Shown one piece after another: positions 25,724-34,724 of a stretch of DNA of 64,000 nucleotides (within the stretch, counting starts at the first letter, position 1; every line of letters begins with the position of its first letter). This DNA is from UBA2357 sp002344625 (GTDB lineage: Bacteria; Pseudomonadota; Gammaproteobacteria; Burkholderiales; Rhodocyclaceae), in assembly GCA_937995335.1 (NCBI GenBank), contig CALKIH010000047.1:62001-126000 (forward strand). The letters run 5' to 3'. A program made the position numbers and the translations under genes. The notes under the pieces are model-generated. The model had not been told where the DNA came from. It did not search any database and was given only the letters and a program-made list of their open reading frames with translations.

Positions 25724-27036
25724 CAGCAGAGCCCCTCGACCTGGGCCCGCAGCGACAACGCACCGGGTAGCCTCACCAGATCGAGAACACGCTGATCGGG
25801 TCGGGCGTGGGTGGCCAGCGCGTCGAAAATGCCCGCATTCGAGACGCCGACGATCAGCAACTCTGCGCCCGCGACAACGGCATCGAGATCAGGCGTAAGC
25901 AGCTCACCGATATGCGGCAACTGAGTCTCGATGAAACGCCGGTTCGCGCCCAGAAGGCGCGACAACTGCACATCCGGGTCATAGATCGCCAGTTGCACAC
26001 CCTTGCCGATCAACTGCTCGGCAAGCACCACCAGCGGACTCTCGCGCAGATCGTCGGTGCCGGTCTTGAACGACAGCCCGAGCATGCCGACCTTGCGACA
26101 TCCGGACTCGAGGACTTTGGCGATCGCGCGGTCGATATGCTGACGGTTCGACTGAAGGATGCCGTTGAGCATCGGTAGCTCGACATCGTGCGTCTTGGCC
26201 AGGTAACTGGTCGCACGCAGGTCTTTGGGCAGGCACGAGCCGCCAAACGCGAAGCCGGGCTTCAGATATGCGGGTGAGATGTTGAGCTGAGTGTCCTGGC
26301 ACACCAGATCCATGACCTCGAAAGCGTCCACGCCAAGCGCCTCGCACAATCGCGCCGTCTCGTTCGCGAACGTGATCTTGAGTGCGTGGAAATTGTTGCA
26401 GCAGTACTTCATCATCTCGGCGGCGCGCACGGAGGTTTCGAGAAACCTGCACGGAAGATGCCCAAAGAGCTCGCGCAGGCGCTCCGTCGGGTAGGCATGG
26501 TTGGCCCCGACCACCGTAAACGGCGGCTTGTCGTAGTCGCGAATCGACGAACCTTCACGCAGGAACTCCGGCTGAAAGCACAGGTGAAAACCTTCGCCGT
26601 CGCGCTTGCCCGACTCGGCCTCGATGATCGGCCGCAGGGTATCTTCGACGGTGCCGGGCACGAGCGTGGAACGGAACACCAGCACATGCGGTGCAGCCTT
26701 TTCGGCAATCGCCTTGCCCAGGTCGCGTGCCAGACGCAACACCGCGCCCTGGTCCTGGCTACCATTCGCAGCCGACGGCGTACCCACGCAGATCAACGAG
26801 ATTTCACTGTCGAGCACCGCCTGATGTACATCCGTGGTGACCGCGACCCGACCGCTCGCGGCCACGCTGGCCATGAGATCGACCATACCCTCTTCGACCA
26901 CCGGAGTCGTCCCGGCACGAATGAGCTCGAGCTTGGCAGCGTCGATATCGACACCGATGACCTGATGACCGTCGCGCGCCAGGCAGGCGAGCGATACCGC
27001 CCCCACATAGCCCAAACCGAAAATGCTTATCTTCAT
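25720..27036 (-). CDS. algD: AlgD-like GDP-mannose 6-dehydrogenase
   Basis: A 438-residue nucleotide-sugar dehydrogenase. The N-terminal MKISIFGLGYVGAVSLACLA is the NAD-binding Rossmann loop, and PGFAFGGSCLPKDLRA holds the catalytic Cys. Several long stretches follow the Pseudomonas GDP-mannose 6-dehydrogenase AlgD closely: VRSTLVPGTVED-like, the EMMKYCCNNFHALKITFANE helix, EVMDLVCQDTQLNIS, LLGLSFKTGTDDLRESPLV, and the final VEGLCW. The reaction is four-electron oxidation of GDP-mannose to GDP-mannuronate with NAD. This predicts a mannuronate-type acidic sugar in the EPS. A UDP-hexose dehydrogenase is the alternative, but the C-terminal match favours the GDP-mannose enzyme. Confidence 0.82.
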   Translation of the reverse strand: MKISIFGLGYVGAVSLACLARDGHQVIGVDIDAAKLELIRAGTTPVVEEGMVDLMASVAASGRVAVTTDVHQAVLDSEISLICVGTPSAANGSQDQGAVLRLARDLGKAIAEKAAPHVLVFRSTLVPGTVEDTLRPIIEAESGKRDGEGFHLCFQPEFLREGSSIRDYDKPPFTVVGANHAYPTERLRELFGHLPCRFLETSVRAAEMMKYCCNNFHALKITFANETARLCEALGVDAFEVMDLVCQDTQLNISPAYLKPGFAFGGSCLPKDLRATSYLAKTHDVELPMLNGILQSNRQHIDRAIAKVLESGCRKVGMLGLSFKTGTDDLRESPLVVLAEQLIGKGVQLAIYDPDVQLSRLLGANRRFIETQLPHIGELLTPDLDAVVAGAELLIVGVSNAGIFDALATHARPDQRVLDLVRLPGALSLRAQVEGLCW

Positions 27037-28244
27037 TGGCTTGCTTCCTTGTTTCCGTGAAATTCGTTCAGGCAGCGCGCGACGATACCATCGAGCCGCG
27101 CCATCGAATGCGGCCAGGCGTGGTGCGAAAGCATGCGAGCGCGCCCTGCTTGTGCCAGACGCTCACGCTCCGCAGGCTGTTCGACGATGCGCAAGAGGGC
27201 CTCAGCGTACTCCGATGGCGTCGAGGCGACGAGGAAATGTTCCTCGCTCAGCGCGTCGACACCGCCGGCGGCGATGGCGCTCGAAACCACTGGCACACCC
27301 ATGGCCATGGCTTCGAGGATCTTGTTCTGAGTGCCACGCGCGATATTGAGCGGAGCCACCATGGCGGCAGAGCGGAGAATATAGGGCCGCACGTCCGGCA
27401 CCGACCCCGTCACCGTGACACCGGGCAATTCACCCAGTTTTTTCACCGCGGGTATCGGATCGGCTCCAACGATCAGGAGCTTCATCTCGGGCCTGCGCGC
27501 CCTCAGCAGCGGCCAGGTATGTTCGCAGAACCCGAACATTGCCTCCTGATTGGGGTAATAATCCATGCGTCCGATGAAGCTGATCGTGTCCGCATCATAA
27601 CCCTCGCCATCGGGCTTGAAAAAACCCGCGTCGACCCCGTTCGGGAACCAGTCCGTAGCCACGCCGGTGCCGTAGGATTCGAGGGTTTCCCATTCGGCGC
27701 GGGTCGTGGCGGTACACAGGTCGAAGAGGCGCGCGAGCCGTTTTTCTTCGCGCAACATCTTGGTGCCCTCCAGCCAATAACCCAGCTTGATGGGTAGCGG
27801 CTTGTAGTGCACGTATTCGAGCCACTTCTGCGAATCCATGTCGCCGAAATCGAGAATCTTGGGGATTCCACGCACATGGCTCACATACTGCGCCACCGAC
27901 GAGCAATGCACGAAGATCAGGTCGAACTGCTGCTGACGCAGTAACCCGTCGAGCTTGCGCGCAAGCTCGGGCGAATAGAAGTAGCCCATCGACGACGGCA
28001 CGGTAGTCGGTAACCGCGCCACCATGCGCAGGGTCTGCACTGGATTCGATACTTGCGCCATCTCGAAGCGGGCGCAGTGGGGGGCGATTCCCCGTCCCTC
28101 TTCCGCTTCTTCCGGCGAACGGGCGAGCGAACAAACAGTGACCTCGTGACGCTGCGACAAGTGCCGAATCATGTTGAATGGGCGGATTTTGCCTCCGCGC
28201 TTGGGCGGAAACGGAAAGCGGTGGCAAACGTAGAGAATATTCAT
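27033..28244 (-). CDS. exosortase A-associated sugar transferase (Stp1 family)
   Basis: A 403-residue GT-B glycosyltransferase. MNILYVCHRFPFPPKRGGKIRPFNMIRHLSQRHEVTVCSL is diagnostic of the PEP-CTERM/EpsH1-associated sugar transferase 1 family. The donor domain shows ISFIGRMDYYPNQEAM, VTGSVPDVRPYI and APLNIARGTQNKILEAMAMGVPVV with the conserved Glu pair. It overlaps algD by 4 bp downstream and the amidotransferase by 4 bp upstream. It acts in the cytoplasm on the lipid-linked repeat unit. Confidence 0.83.
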   Translation of the reverse strand: MNILYVCHRFPFPPKRGGKIRPFNMIRHLSQRHEVTVCSLARSPEEAEEGRGIAPHCARFEMAQVSNPVQTLRMVARLPTTVPSSMGYFYSPELARKLDGLLRQQQFDLIFVHCSSVAQYVSHVRGIPKILDFGDMDSQKWLEYVHYKPLPIKLGYWLEGTKMLREEKRLARLFDLCTATTRAEWETLESYGTGVATDWFPNGVDAGFFKPDGEGYDADTISFIGRMDYYPNQEAMFGFCEHTWPLLRARRPEMKLLIVGADPIPAVKKLGELPGVTVTGSVPDVRPYILRSAAMVAPLNIARGTQNKILEAMAMGVPVVSSAIAAGGVDALSEEHFLVASTPSEYAEALLRIVEQPAERERLAQAGRARMLSHHAWPHSMARLDGIVARCLNEFHGNKEASQ

Positions 28245-30169
28245 ACGAGGTAGCTTTTGAGTTCCGCCGTGACATCGTCCGGCGAGTGCCGGTCGAGATA
28301 CAGGCGGCTCCAGATTTCGAGGTTCATGAGCGCAAGCAGCGCATCAGTGCCGTCGATGCGCGCGGCTTCGTGATCGGCGACCAGGCGCGCGACCACCGCG
28401 GGATCGAACAAGCCACGATCGCGAACCACGTCGGCCGCCAGCAGGCGGCGCAGAACGGGGGCGAGCTCGCGTTTCAGCCAGGCCCCCATCGGCGTACCGA
28501 AGCCACGCTTCTTGCGATCGAGAATGTCAGGCGGCAAAACATCGGCGAGTGCGTCCTTCATCAGATGCTTGAGGCGGCCATTCCTGACCTTCAGTGCTTG
28601 CGGGATCGTCGCGGCGAGCTCGACCAGTTCGCGGTCGAGCAGCGGCACCCGGCATTCGAGCGACACGGCCATGCTCATCTTGTCGGTCAGCAGCAGCAAG
28701 TCGTCGGGCAGCTGGGTTTCGGCGTCGACCGCGAACATGCGGTTGAGCTCGTCCTCATGCCCAGCCGCGGCAAACGCGGCGGCAAGCGCATCGCTGCTGC
28801 CACCTGCGCCGCGGGTGAGTTCGCGCACCGTGGCGCGGTCGAGTACCTGCAAATAGTGGCGGTAGCGCTCATCCGGCGTGAGTTCGGCCGACGCTAGCAA
28901 GCCGCGCGCCAGTCGCAGTGTATTCAAGAAACTCGAGTGCCGGTCGCTCGGCAGGCGCGCGACCGCACTCGACATCAGCTTGCGCGACCAGCGCGGCAGG
29001 CGCTGCAGCTTGTGCACATAGTGCCCCCCCAGATAACGACGGTAGCCACCAAAGAGTTCGTCGCCACCCACACCCGAGAGAATCACCTTTACATCCTGGC
29101 GCGCAAACTCCGACACCAGGAATGTCGTGATGAAGGCCGAATCGGACACCGGCTCGTCCATGTGCCACAGCAGCTTGGGCAACAACCCCACGACATCGGG
29201 CTTGACCACGATTTCGCGATGTTCGGTACCGAACAAGGTTGCCACCTGGCGTGCATAGGGCAGTTCATTGTAGAGCTGCTCGGCCTCACCGCCTTCGAAC
29301 CCGATTGCATACGTGCGGATTGGATGCGGCGAGTGCTTGGCCATGAACGCCACCACTGCGCTCGAATCGACTCCACCCGACAAAAACGCGCCAATCGGTA
29401 CGTCGCTGACCATCTGGCGCTGTACGGCGGACTCCATGCCGGCGCGAATCCGCCGGACCCAATCGGCCTCGGATCGCGTGCGATCGATATTGGCCGGCAA
29501 GCGCCAGTAGCGCCACTCGCGCACTTCGCCATTTTCGATGGCCAGCAAAGTTGCCGGCGGGAGCTTGCGAATGCCGCTGAACATCGAGTGCGGGGCCGGC
29601 ACATAGCCCAGGTGCAGATAGTCGCCCAGCACTTCGCGATCGAGTGCGGTACGCATGCCCGGCAACTCGAGCAGGGCCTTCGCTTCGGTCGCGAATCCGA
29701 GCAAGCTGGCCGACCGATGAACGTAGAGCGGCTTGACCCCGAGATGATCGCGCCCGATCAACAAGCGATTGCGCCGCGCATCCCATAGCGCAAAGTTGAA
29801 CATGCCGTCGAGGCGATGGACAAACTCGTCACCCAACTCGTCATACAGATGCAGCAACACCTCGCTGTCGGAGCCGGTCTTGAAGCGATAGCCACGCCCC
29901 TGCAACTCGGTGCGCAATTCGCGGAAATTGTATATCTCGCCATTGCACACGACCCACAGACTGTCATCGGCGTTGGATATCGGCTGGTGCCCCCCGGCCA
30001 GATCGATGATCGACAGCCGGCGCATGGCAATGCCACAACGTCCGTTCTGCCCGATATGCTGACCCTCATCATCGGGACCACGATGGCGGGTGACGTTACC
30101 CATCGCGGTCAGTTGAGCCGGATCGACCCCTTGCCCGTCGAAACGATAGATGCCGTGAATGCCGCACAT
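28241..30169 (-). CDS. asnB: asparagine-synthase-type amidotransferase, exosortase A-associated (a)
   Basis: A 642-residue two-domain protein. The start at 30169 makes Cys2 (MCGIHGIYRF) the N-terminal nucleophile of a class II glutamine amidotransferase; VCNGEIYNF and DSEVLLHLYDELG follow in the glutaminase domain. The synthetase domain has the PP-loop SGGVDSS and the SGVGGDELFGGYRRY motif. Family members transfer ammonia from glutamine to an adenylated carboxylate. In EPS loci the target is thought to be a uronic acid. In Zoogloea such paralogues near the exosortase locus are reported to be needed for floc formation. It lies 4 bp from the upstream glycosyltransferase. Confidence 0.85.
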   Translation of the reverse strand: MCGIHGIYRFDGQGVDPAQLTAMGNVTRHRGPDDEGQHIGQNGRCGIAMRRLSIIDLAGGHQPISNADDSLWVVCNGEIYNFRELRTELQGRGYRFKTGSDSEVLLHLYDELGDEFVHRLDGMFNFALWDARRNRLLIGRDHLGVKPLYVHRSASLLGFATEAKALLELPGMRTALDREVLGDYLHLGYVPAPHSMFSGIRKLPPATLLAIENGEVREWRYWRLPANIDRTRSEADWVRRIRAGMESAVQRQMVSDVPIGAFLSGGVDSSAVVAFMAKHSPHPIRTYAIGFEGGEAEQLYNELPYARQVATLFGTEHREIVVKPDVVGLLPKLLWHMDEPVSDSAFITTFLVSEFARQDVKVILSGVGGDELFGGYRRYLGGHYVHKLQRLPRWSRKLMSSAVARLPSDRHSSFLNTLRLARGLLASAELTPDERYRHYLQVLDRATVRELTRGAGGSSDALAAAFAAAGHEDELNRMFAVDAETQLPDDLLLLTDKMSMAVSLECRVPLLDRELVELAATIPQALKVRNGRLKHLMKDALADVLPPDILDRKKRGFGTPMGAWLKRELAPVLRRLLAADVVRDRGLFDPAVVARLVADHEAARIDGTDALLALMNLEIWSRLYLDRHSPDDVTAELKSYLV

Positions 30170-30173
30170 GAAC

Positions 30174-31388
30174 TTACTTTGCCTCGGCAAGGGCCGCTTC
30201 GCGACCACGGGTTGCAAGCGCACGTCGATATACTTCACGATAGCGTGCCACGCTGTTGGACCAGGTTCGCTCGCGCTCGACAAAGGCGCGCGCCTTCGAG
30301 CGCACACTTGGCCACAATTCACGATGATCCAGCAGATGAGCGATCTTCGCGGCTAGCGCATCGACGCTACCGGCCTTGAACAGGAAACCCGTTTCGCCCT
30401 CGGCAACAAGCTCGCGATGCCCGCCAACGTCGGAAGCCACGAACATGCGCCCTTGCGCCATTGCCTCCAGGGGCTTGAGCGGCGTGACGAGTTCGGTGAG
30501 CCGGATCGGCAGTCGCGGATAGGCAAGCACATCGATCAATTCGTAGTATTTCTGCACCCGGTTGTGCGGCACCCTGCCGGTGAAAACAACCCTGTCCGCT
30601 ACACCGGCAGCGCTGGCCTGACGGCGCAAGGCTGCCTCCTGGACACCCCCGCCTACCAGCAGCAAACGGATGTCCGGGTAGCGCCCGACCAATTTCACCA
30701 GCGCCGCCACCAGCAGGTCCAACCCCTCGTAGCCATAAAATGACCCGGCGAAGCCGAGCACGGTCTTGCCATCCAGCCCCAGCTCCGCCCGCAGGGCGGG
30801 ATCAGGTTCGGCCCCGAACTGAAATGCATTGGCATCGACCGCATTGGGAATCACCGTGATCCTGTCCGCCGGCACGCCACGCACCATGATGTCGCCGCGC
30901 AATCCCTCGCAAATCGTCGTGATCTGGTCGGCACGATGCAAGGCGAAGCTCTCGAGCGCGCGCGAAACCCGGTATCTCACGCTGCCTTCGGTCGTGGTGC
31001 CGTGGTCGACCGCCGCATCCTCCCAAGAGGCACGCATCTCGTAGACCACCGGCAGCTTGCGCCGCCGCCCCACCCACAAACTGGGTAGCGCATTGAGAAC
31101 CGGCGAGTGGGCGTGGATGATATCGGGATTCAACTGTGACACCAGCGCATCGATGCGCTTGGCGGTGAGCTGCATCTGGCCGACCAAGCCCGTCCCTTCG
31201 GGCGCTGGCGTGCGATAAAAGCGCAGCCCATCAGCTTCTTCGTCCGCCGCCGCGCCCCCTTGCTTGGGTGTGGTGAGATGAAAGGTCTCCCATCCCAGCG
31301 CATGCTGCTCGCGCAGAATCGCCGCAGTACGGAAGGTATAGCCGCTATGCAGAGGCAGGGAATGATCTAGGATATGGAGGATGCGCAT
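30174..31388 (-). CDS. exosortase A-associated glycosyltransferase (Daro_2409 family)
   Basis: A 404-residue GT4-type glycosyltransferase. The start at 31388 gives MRILHILDHSLPLHSGYTFRT, the typical N-terminus of the PEP-CTERM/exosortase A-associated Daro_2409 family. Further marks are HAHSPVLNALPSLWVGRR, VYEMRASWEDAAVDHG, GFAGSFYGYEGLDLLV and PLKPLEAMAQGRMFVASDVGGHRE with the donor-binding Glu. A 154-bp non-coding gap upstream separates it from the second amidotransferase, the largest break in the gene train. An internal promoter could lie there, but I see no clear one. Confidence 0.83.
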   Translation of the reverse strand: MRILHILDHSLPLHSGYTFRTAAILREQHALGWETFHLTTPKQGGAAADEEADGLRFYRTPAPEGTGLVGQMQLTAKRIDALVSQLNPDIIHAHSPVLNALPSLWVGRRRKLPVVYEMRASWEDAAVDHGTTTEGSVRYRVSRALESFALHRADQITTICEGLRGDIMVRGVPADRITVIPNAVDANAFQFGAEPDPALRAELGLDGKTVLGFAGSFYGYEGLDLLVAALVKLVGRYPDIRLLLVGGGVQEAALRRQASAAGVADRVVFTGRVPHNRVQKYYELIDVLAYPRLPIRLTELVTPLKPLEAMAQGRMFVASDVGGHRELVAEGETGFLFKAGSVDALAAKIAHLLDHRELWPSVRSKARAFVERERTWSNSVARYREVYRRALATRGREAALAEAK

Positions 31389-31542
31389 CGTTACTCTGAA
31401 GATGTTCCACAACAACGACCTGGTCAAGCCGGGAATCGCCACGAACAAGCGCAATGCTTGGCTCGCAGCATTAGATCCGTCTCATGGAACCCCAAATCAT
31501 TCGTTTGGCCATGACCTTGACTCGTCGCATGCTCGCGCGCAT

Positions 31543-33474
31543 TCACGCGGCCGCCACCAATGGTGAAGATCTGCGATCGGCAGACGCGCCGATATTGCGC
31601 AGGAATGCCTCGAACATCAACACCGTCCATAGCGGCGCGCTGTAATCACGTGCGCCGGACTGGTGGGCATCGAGCAGGTGACGCAAGTAGTCCTGGTTGA
31701 AAATACCCGTGGCAGCCAGCGTCTCACCCAACATCGCTTCGCGAACCCTGTCCTTGAGGGGACCGCGAAACCAACGCGCAAGCGGCACCGAGAACCCCAT
31801 CTTCGGTCGGTACAGCACGTCGTCAGGCAATAGCGGCTCCATGGCCTTCTTGAACAGGTATTTGCCTTCCTGGCCCTTGATCTTGAGCCCCGACGGCAGG
31901 GTCGCGAGCCATTCGACCAGTTCGTGATCCATCAGCGGCTCACGCACCTCGAGGGAGTGCGCCATGCTGGCGCGGTCCACCTTGGTATTGATGTCACCCA
32001 CGAGATAGGTCTTAAGATCGAGGTACTGGATCAGCGCCAATGGATCGTCGGTATGCGCATTCGCCGCATGGCGACGAAATACCTCGATCGCGTCGTAGCC
32101 GCCCAACTGGCGCTGGAACCCATCGGAGAAGAGTCGGCTGCGCATGTCACCGCGCAGAATCGACACCGAATGGAAGTAGGCCTCGACAGAATCGCGCGCC
32201 AAGGCCTGAAAGGTGGTCTTTGCGCGGAACACACGCGGCGCCCAGTCGGCCTTCGGATACATCCGCCCCAAGAGACCGAACACCGGCCGGCGCACACCAT
32301 GTGGCATCGCGCTGCGCATCCGTTCTTCCATCAGGTGCATGCGGTAGCGACGATACCCGCCAAAACTTTCGTCACCACCGTCACCGGACAGCGCCACGGT
32401 CACATGCTTGCGTGCAAGCTGGCAGACCCGGTAGGTCGGAATCGATGAGCTATCGGCATAGGGTTCGTCATAGAGTGCCGCGAGCGTGTCGATGAGATCG
32501 AAATCATCGGATTTGACCGTCTCGACGAAGTGTCTGGTTCGATAACGGTCCGCAACCATCTGAGCGAACGCGGACTCATTGAAGGCAGGATCGTCGAACG
32601 CGATCGAGCACGTGTTGACTGGCTCGTCGGTCAGACCTGCCATGGTCGCCACCACGGCGCTCGAGTCCACGCCCCCCGACAGGAAGGCCCCCAATGGCAC
32701 TTCCGCAATCATCCGCAGGCGCACCGATTCGCGCAGACGCTCGTTCAACTCCGCGGTCGCATCGGCGAACGACACCGCGTTGTCGAGGCTGAAACGCACG
32801 TCCCAGTAGATCCGCGGTGGCGGTACCGGCCGGCCACGCCGGACGCACAGGGACTCTCCCGGCTGGAGCTTGCGCGCGCCCTTGAAAATGGTGCGTGGCT
32901 CGGCGACGTAACCCAGGGCGAAATACTCTTCCACCGCATGGGGGTCGATGCTCCGATCAAGCCCCGGATGCTGCATCAAGACCTTTAGTTCGGAGCCAAA
33001 AAGCAAAGTGCCATCATCGAGCAAAGCGTAATGAAGTGGCTTGACCCCGAGGCGATCGCGCGCCATGAACAGCGTCTGCTGATTGCGATCCCAGAGCGCA
33101 AACGCGAACATGCCGCGAAAACGCTTTACGCACTCCTCGCCCCAGGCCTCCCACGCGTGGACGATGACTTCGGTATCGCTGCGGGTGTGAAACACGTGCC
33201 CGAGGGCTTCGAGTTCCGGAACGAGCGCCTGATAGTTGTAGATTTCGCCATTGAACACAACGGCTACCGACCCATCCTCATTGAACAGGGGTTGCTGCCC
33301 GGTGGAGAGATCGATGATGGAAAGGCGGCGATGACCAAACGCGACCCCCGCTTCGAGATAAAGATCCCCCTCGTCCGGACCTCGGTGAAACTGGATGTCG
33401 TTCATCCGCTGCATCAACGCGCGATCGAACCCGCGCTGGCCGCGAGTATCGAACATTCCGGCAATTCCGCACAT
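31543..33474 (-). CDS. asnB: asparagine-synthase-type amidotransferase, exosortase A-associated (b)
   Basis: A 643-residue paralogue of the other amidotransferase. MCGIAGMFDTRG puts the glutaminase Cys at position 2; FNGEIYNYQAL, TRSDTEVIVHAWEAWG and FALWDRNQQTLFMARDRLGVKPLHY are in the glutaminase half. LSGGVDSSAVV, SGDGGDESFGGYRRYR and KVDRASMAHSLEVREPLMDHE lie in the synthetase half. Sequence fits exosortase A-associated amidotransferase 1. Two paralogues in one operon suggest two different carboxylates are amidated. It lies 62 bp downstream of the Stp2 gene. Confidence 0.85.
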   Translation of the reverse strand: MCGIAGMFDTRGQRGFDRALMQRMNDIQFHRGPDEGDLYLEAGVAFGHRRLSIIDLSTGQQPLFNEDGSVAVVFNGEIYNYQALVPELEALGHVFHTRSDTEVIVHAWEAWGEECVKRFRGMFAFALWDRNQQTLFMARDRLGVKPLHYALLDDGTLLFGSELKVLMQHPGLDRSIDPHAVEEYFALGYVAEPRTIFKGARKLQPGESLCVRRGRPVPPPRIYWDVRFSLDNAVSFADATAELNERLRESVRLRMIAEVPLGAFLSGGVDSSAVVATMAGLTDEPVNTCSIAFDDPAFNESAFAQMVADRYRTRHFVETVKSDDFDLIDTLAALYDEPYADSSSIPTYRVCQLARKHVTVALSGDGGDESFGGYRRYRMHLMEERMRSAMPHGVRRPVFGLLGRMYPKADWAPRVFRAKTTFQALARDSVEAYFHSVSILRGDMRSRLFSDGFQRQLGGYDAIEVFRRHAANAHTDDPLALIQYLDLKTYLVGDINTKVDRASMAHSLEVREPLMDHELVEWLATLPSGLKIKGQEGKYLFKKAMEPLLPDDVLYRPKMGFSVPLARWFRGPLKDRVREAMLGETLAATGIFNQDYLRHLLDAHQSGARDYSAPLWTVLMFEAFLRNIGASADRRSSPLVAAA

Positions 33475-33536
33475 CGATACTTACCCCTTACGACCGACGT
33501 TCGGAATCAAACGCGCCGACAAAAAACCTTCACTCA

Positions 33537-34724
33537 CTACGCCCCCCTGGCCACGAGACCGGCACGACTCTCGACACCCGCGAGCCGTAGCTGTTGCATA
33601 TATAGATCCTGATAGCTGTTTACCATATGTTCGATGCTGAAGTTCGCTTCGATGCGCTCGCGGGCCGCCAAACCATGCTTCGCGCGCAAATCTGCATCCT
33701 TGACATAGCGCTCCAGAATGGCGGCTAGGGCTTCGCTGTTGTTCGGCGGTGCCAAGCCACCGGTACACCCATGATCGACGAGTTCCGCATTTCCTCCGAC
33801 TTCAGTGGCAACCACCGGCACACCACAGGCCATTGCTTCAAGAATGGTATTCGAGATGCCTTCTGCCCTGGAGGGAAGCACGAAGACATCCATTGCGCGA
33901 ATCACATCCGGGATGTCCTTGCGCTCGCCGGCCAGCCAAACCCGGTCGCCGAGACCGAAATGCGCGATTTCCGCTTCGATCTGCGGGCGCATGGGTCCGT
34001 CGCCGACGATCATCAGCCTGAGCCGGCGCGCCTCGTTCGGCGCCCGCTGCATCAACAGCGCAAATGCCCTGACAAGGTTCGATTGATCCTTGACCGGCTG
34101 CAATCGACCCACCGTTCCTATCACGATCAAGCCCGTGACGTTGAACGGCGAATCCTCCAACATGCCGCGCATCCCAACGACAGGCGTGAAGCGTTGGACA
34201 TCGACACCATTGCAGATACGCGCGATACGCGCCTCCGGAACACCCACCGAACGCCTCAGGTAGCGCTCAATCTGCCCGGAAAGCGCCACATAGTGGCTCA
34301 CGAACGGCCGATACACCCGGCGCACGAGCTTGTACTTCAGCCTGACGCCCCCAGGGTCGGACAGATCCCAACCATGTTCGCCATGGATGCGCACGGGCAC
34401 GCCGGCAGCACGCGCCGGCACCACGGCTTCAAGCGCCGCCAAGTTGCGAGTATGTACGATTGCCGGGCGCAGGTCCGAAAACAATCGATACAACCGCGGG
34501 TAGAGCTTGATACCGTGGCCAGGCGGTTTCAGGAGCGAGATGAACTCGACATCGTCCCGCGTCACGCGTCGGCAGAAACCCGGCTCGCAACTTGTCAGTG
34601 CCACCACGATATGGCGAAAATGCGCTTCATCCATGTGGTTGATGAGATTGACGATCCCGTTTTCAAGCCCGCCGACGTTGAAATTGAACACGACATGCAT
34701 GACCACCAGACGGCTATCGATCAT
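33537..34724 (-). CDS. exosortase A-associated sugar transferase (Stp2 family)
   Basis: A 395-residue GT-B glycosyltransferase. VMHVVFNFNVGGLENGIVNLINHM and HTRNLAALEAVVPARAAGVPVRIHGEHGWD are typical of the PEP-CTERM/EpsH1-associated sugar transferase 2 family. RICNGVDVQRF, IGTVGRLQPVKDQSNLVRAF and LPSRAEGISNTILEAMACGVPVVATEVGG make up the donor domain. It overlaps the exosortase gene by 4 bp, a link usual in these loci. Confidence 0.85.
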   Translation of the reverse strand: MIDSRLVVMHVVFNFNVGGLENGIVNLINHMDEAHFRHIVVALTSCEPGFCRRVTRDDVEFISLLKPPGHGIKLYPRLYRLFSDLRPAIVHTRNLAALEAVVPARAAGVPVRIHGEHGWDLSDPGGVRLKYKLVRRVYRPFVSHYVALSGQIERYLRRSVGVPEARIARICNGVDVQRFTPVVGMRGMLEDSPFNVTGLIVIGTVGRLQPVKDQSNLVRAFALLMQRAPNEARRLRLMIVGDGPMRPQIEAEIAHFGLGDRVWLAGERKDIPDVIRAMDVFVLPSRAEGISNTILEAMACGVPVVATEVGGNAELVDHGCTGGLAPPNNSEALAAILERYVKDADLRAKHGLAARERIEANFSIEHMVNSYQDLYMQQLRLAGVESRAGLVARGA

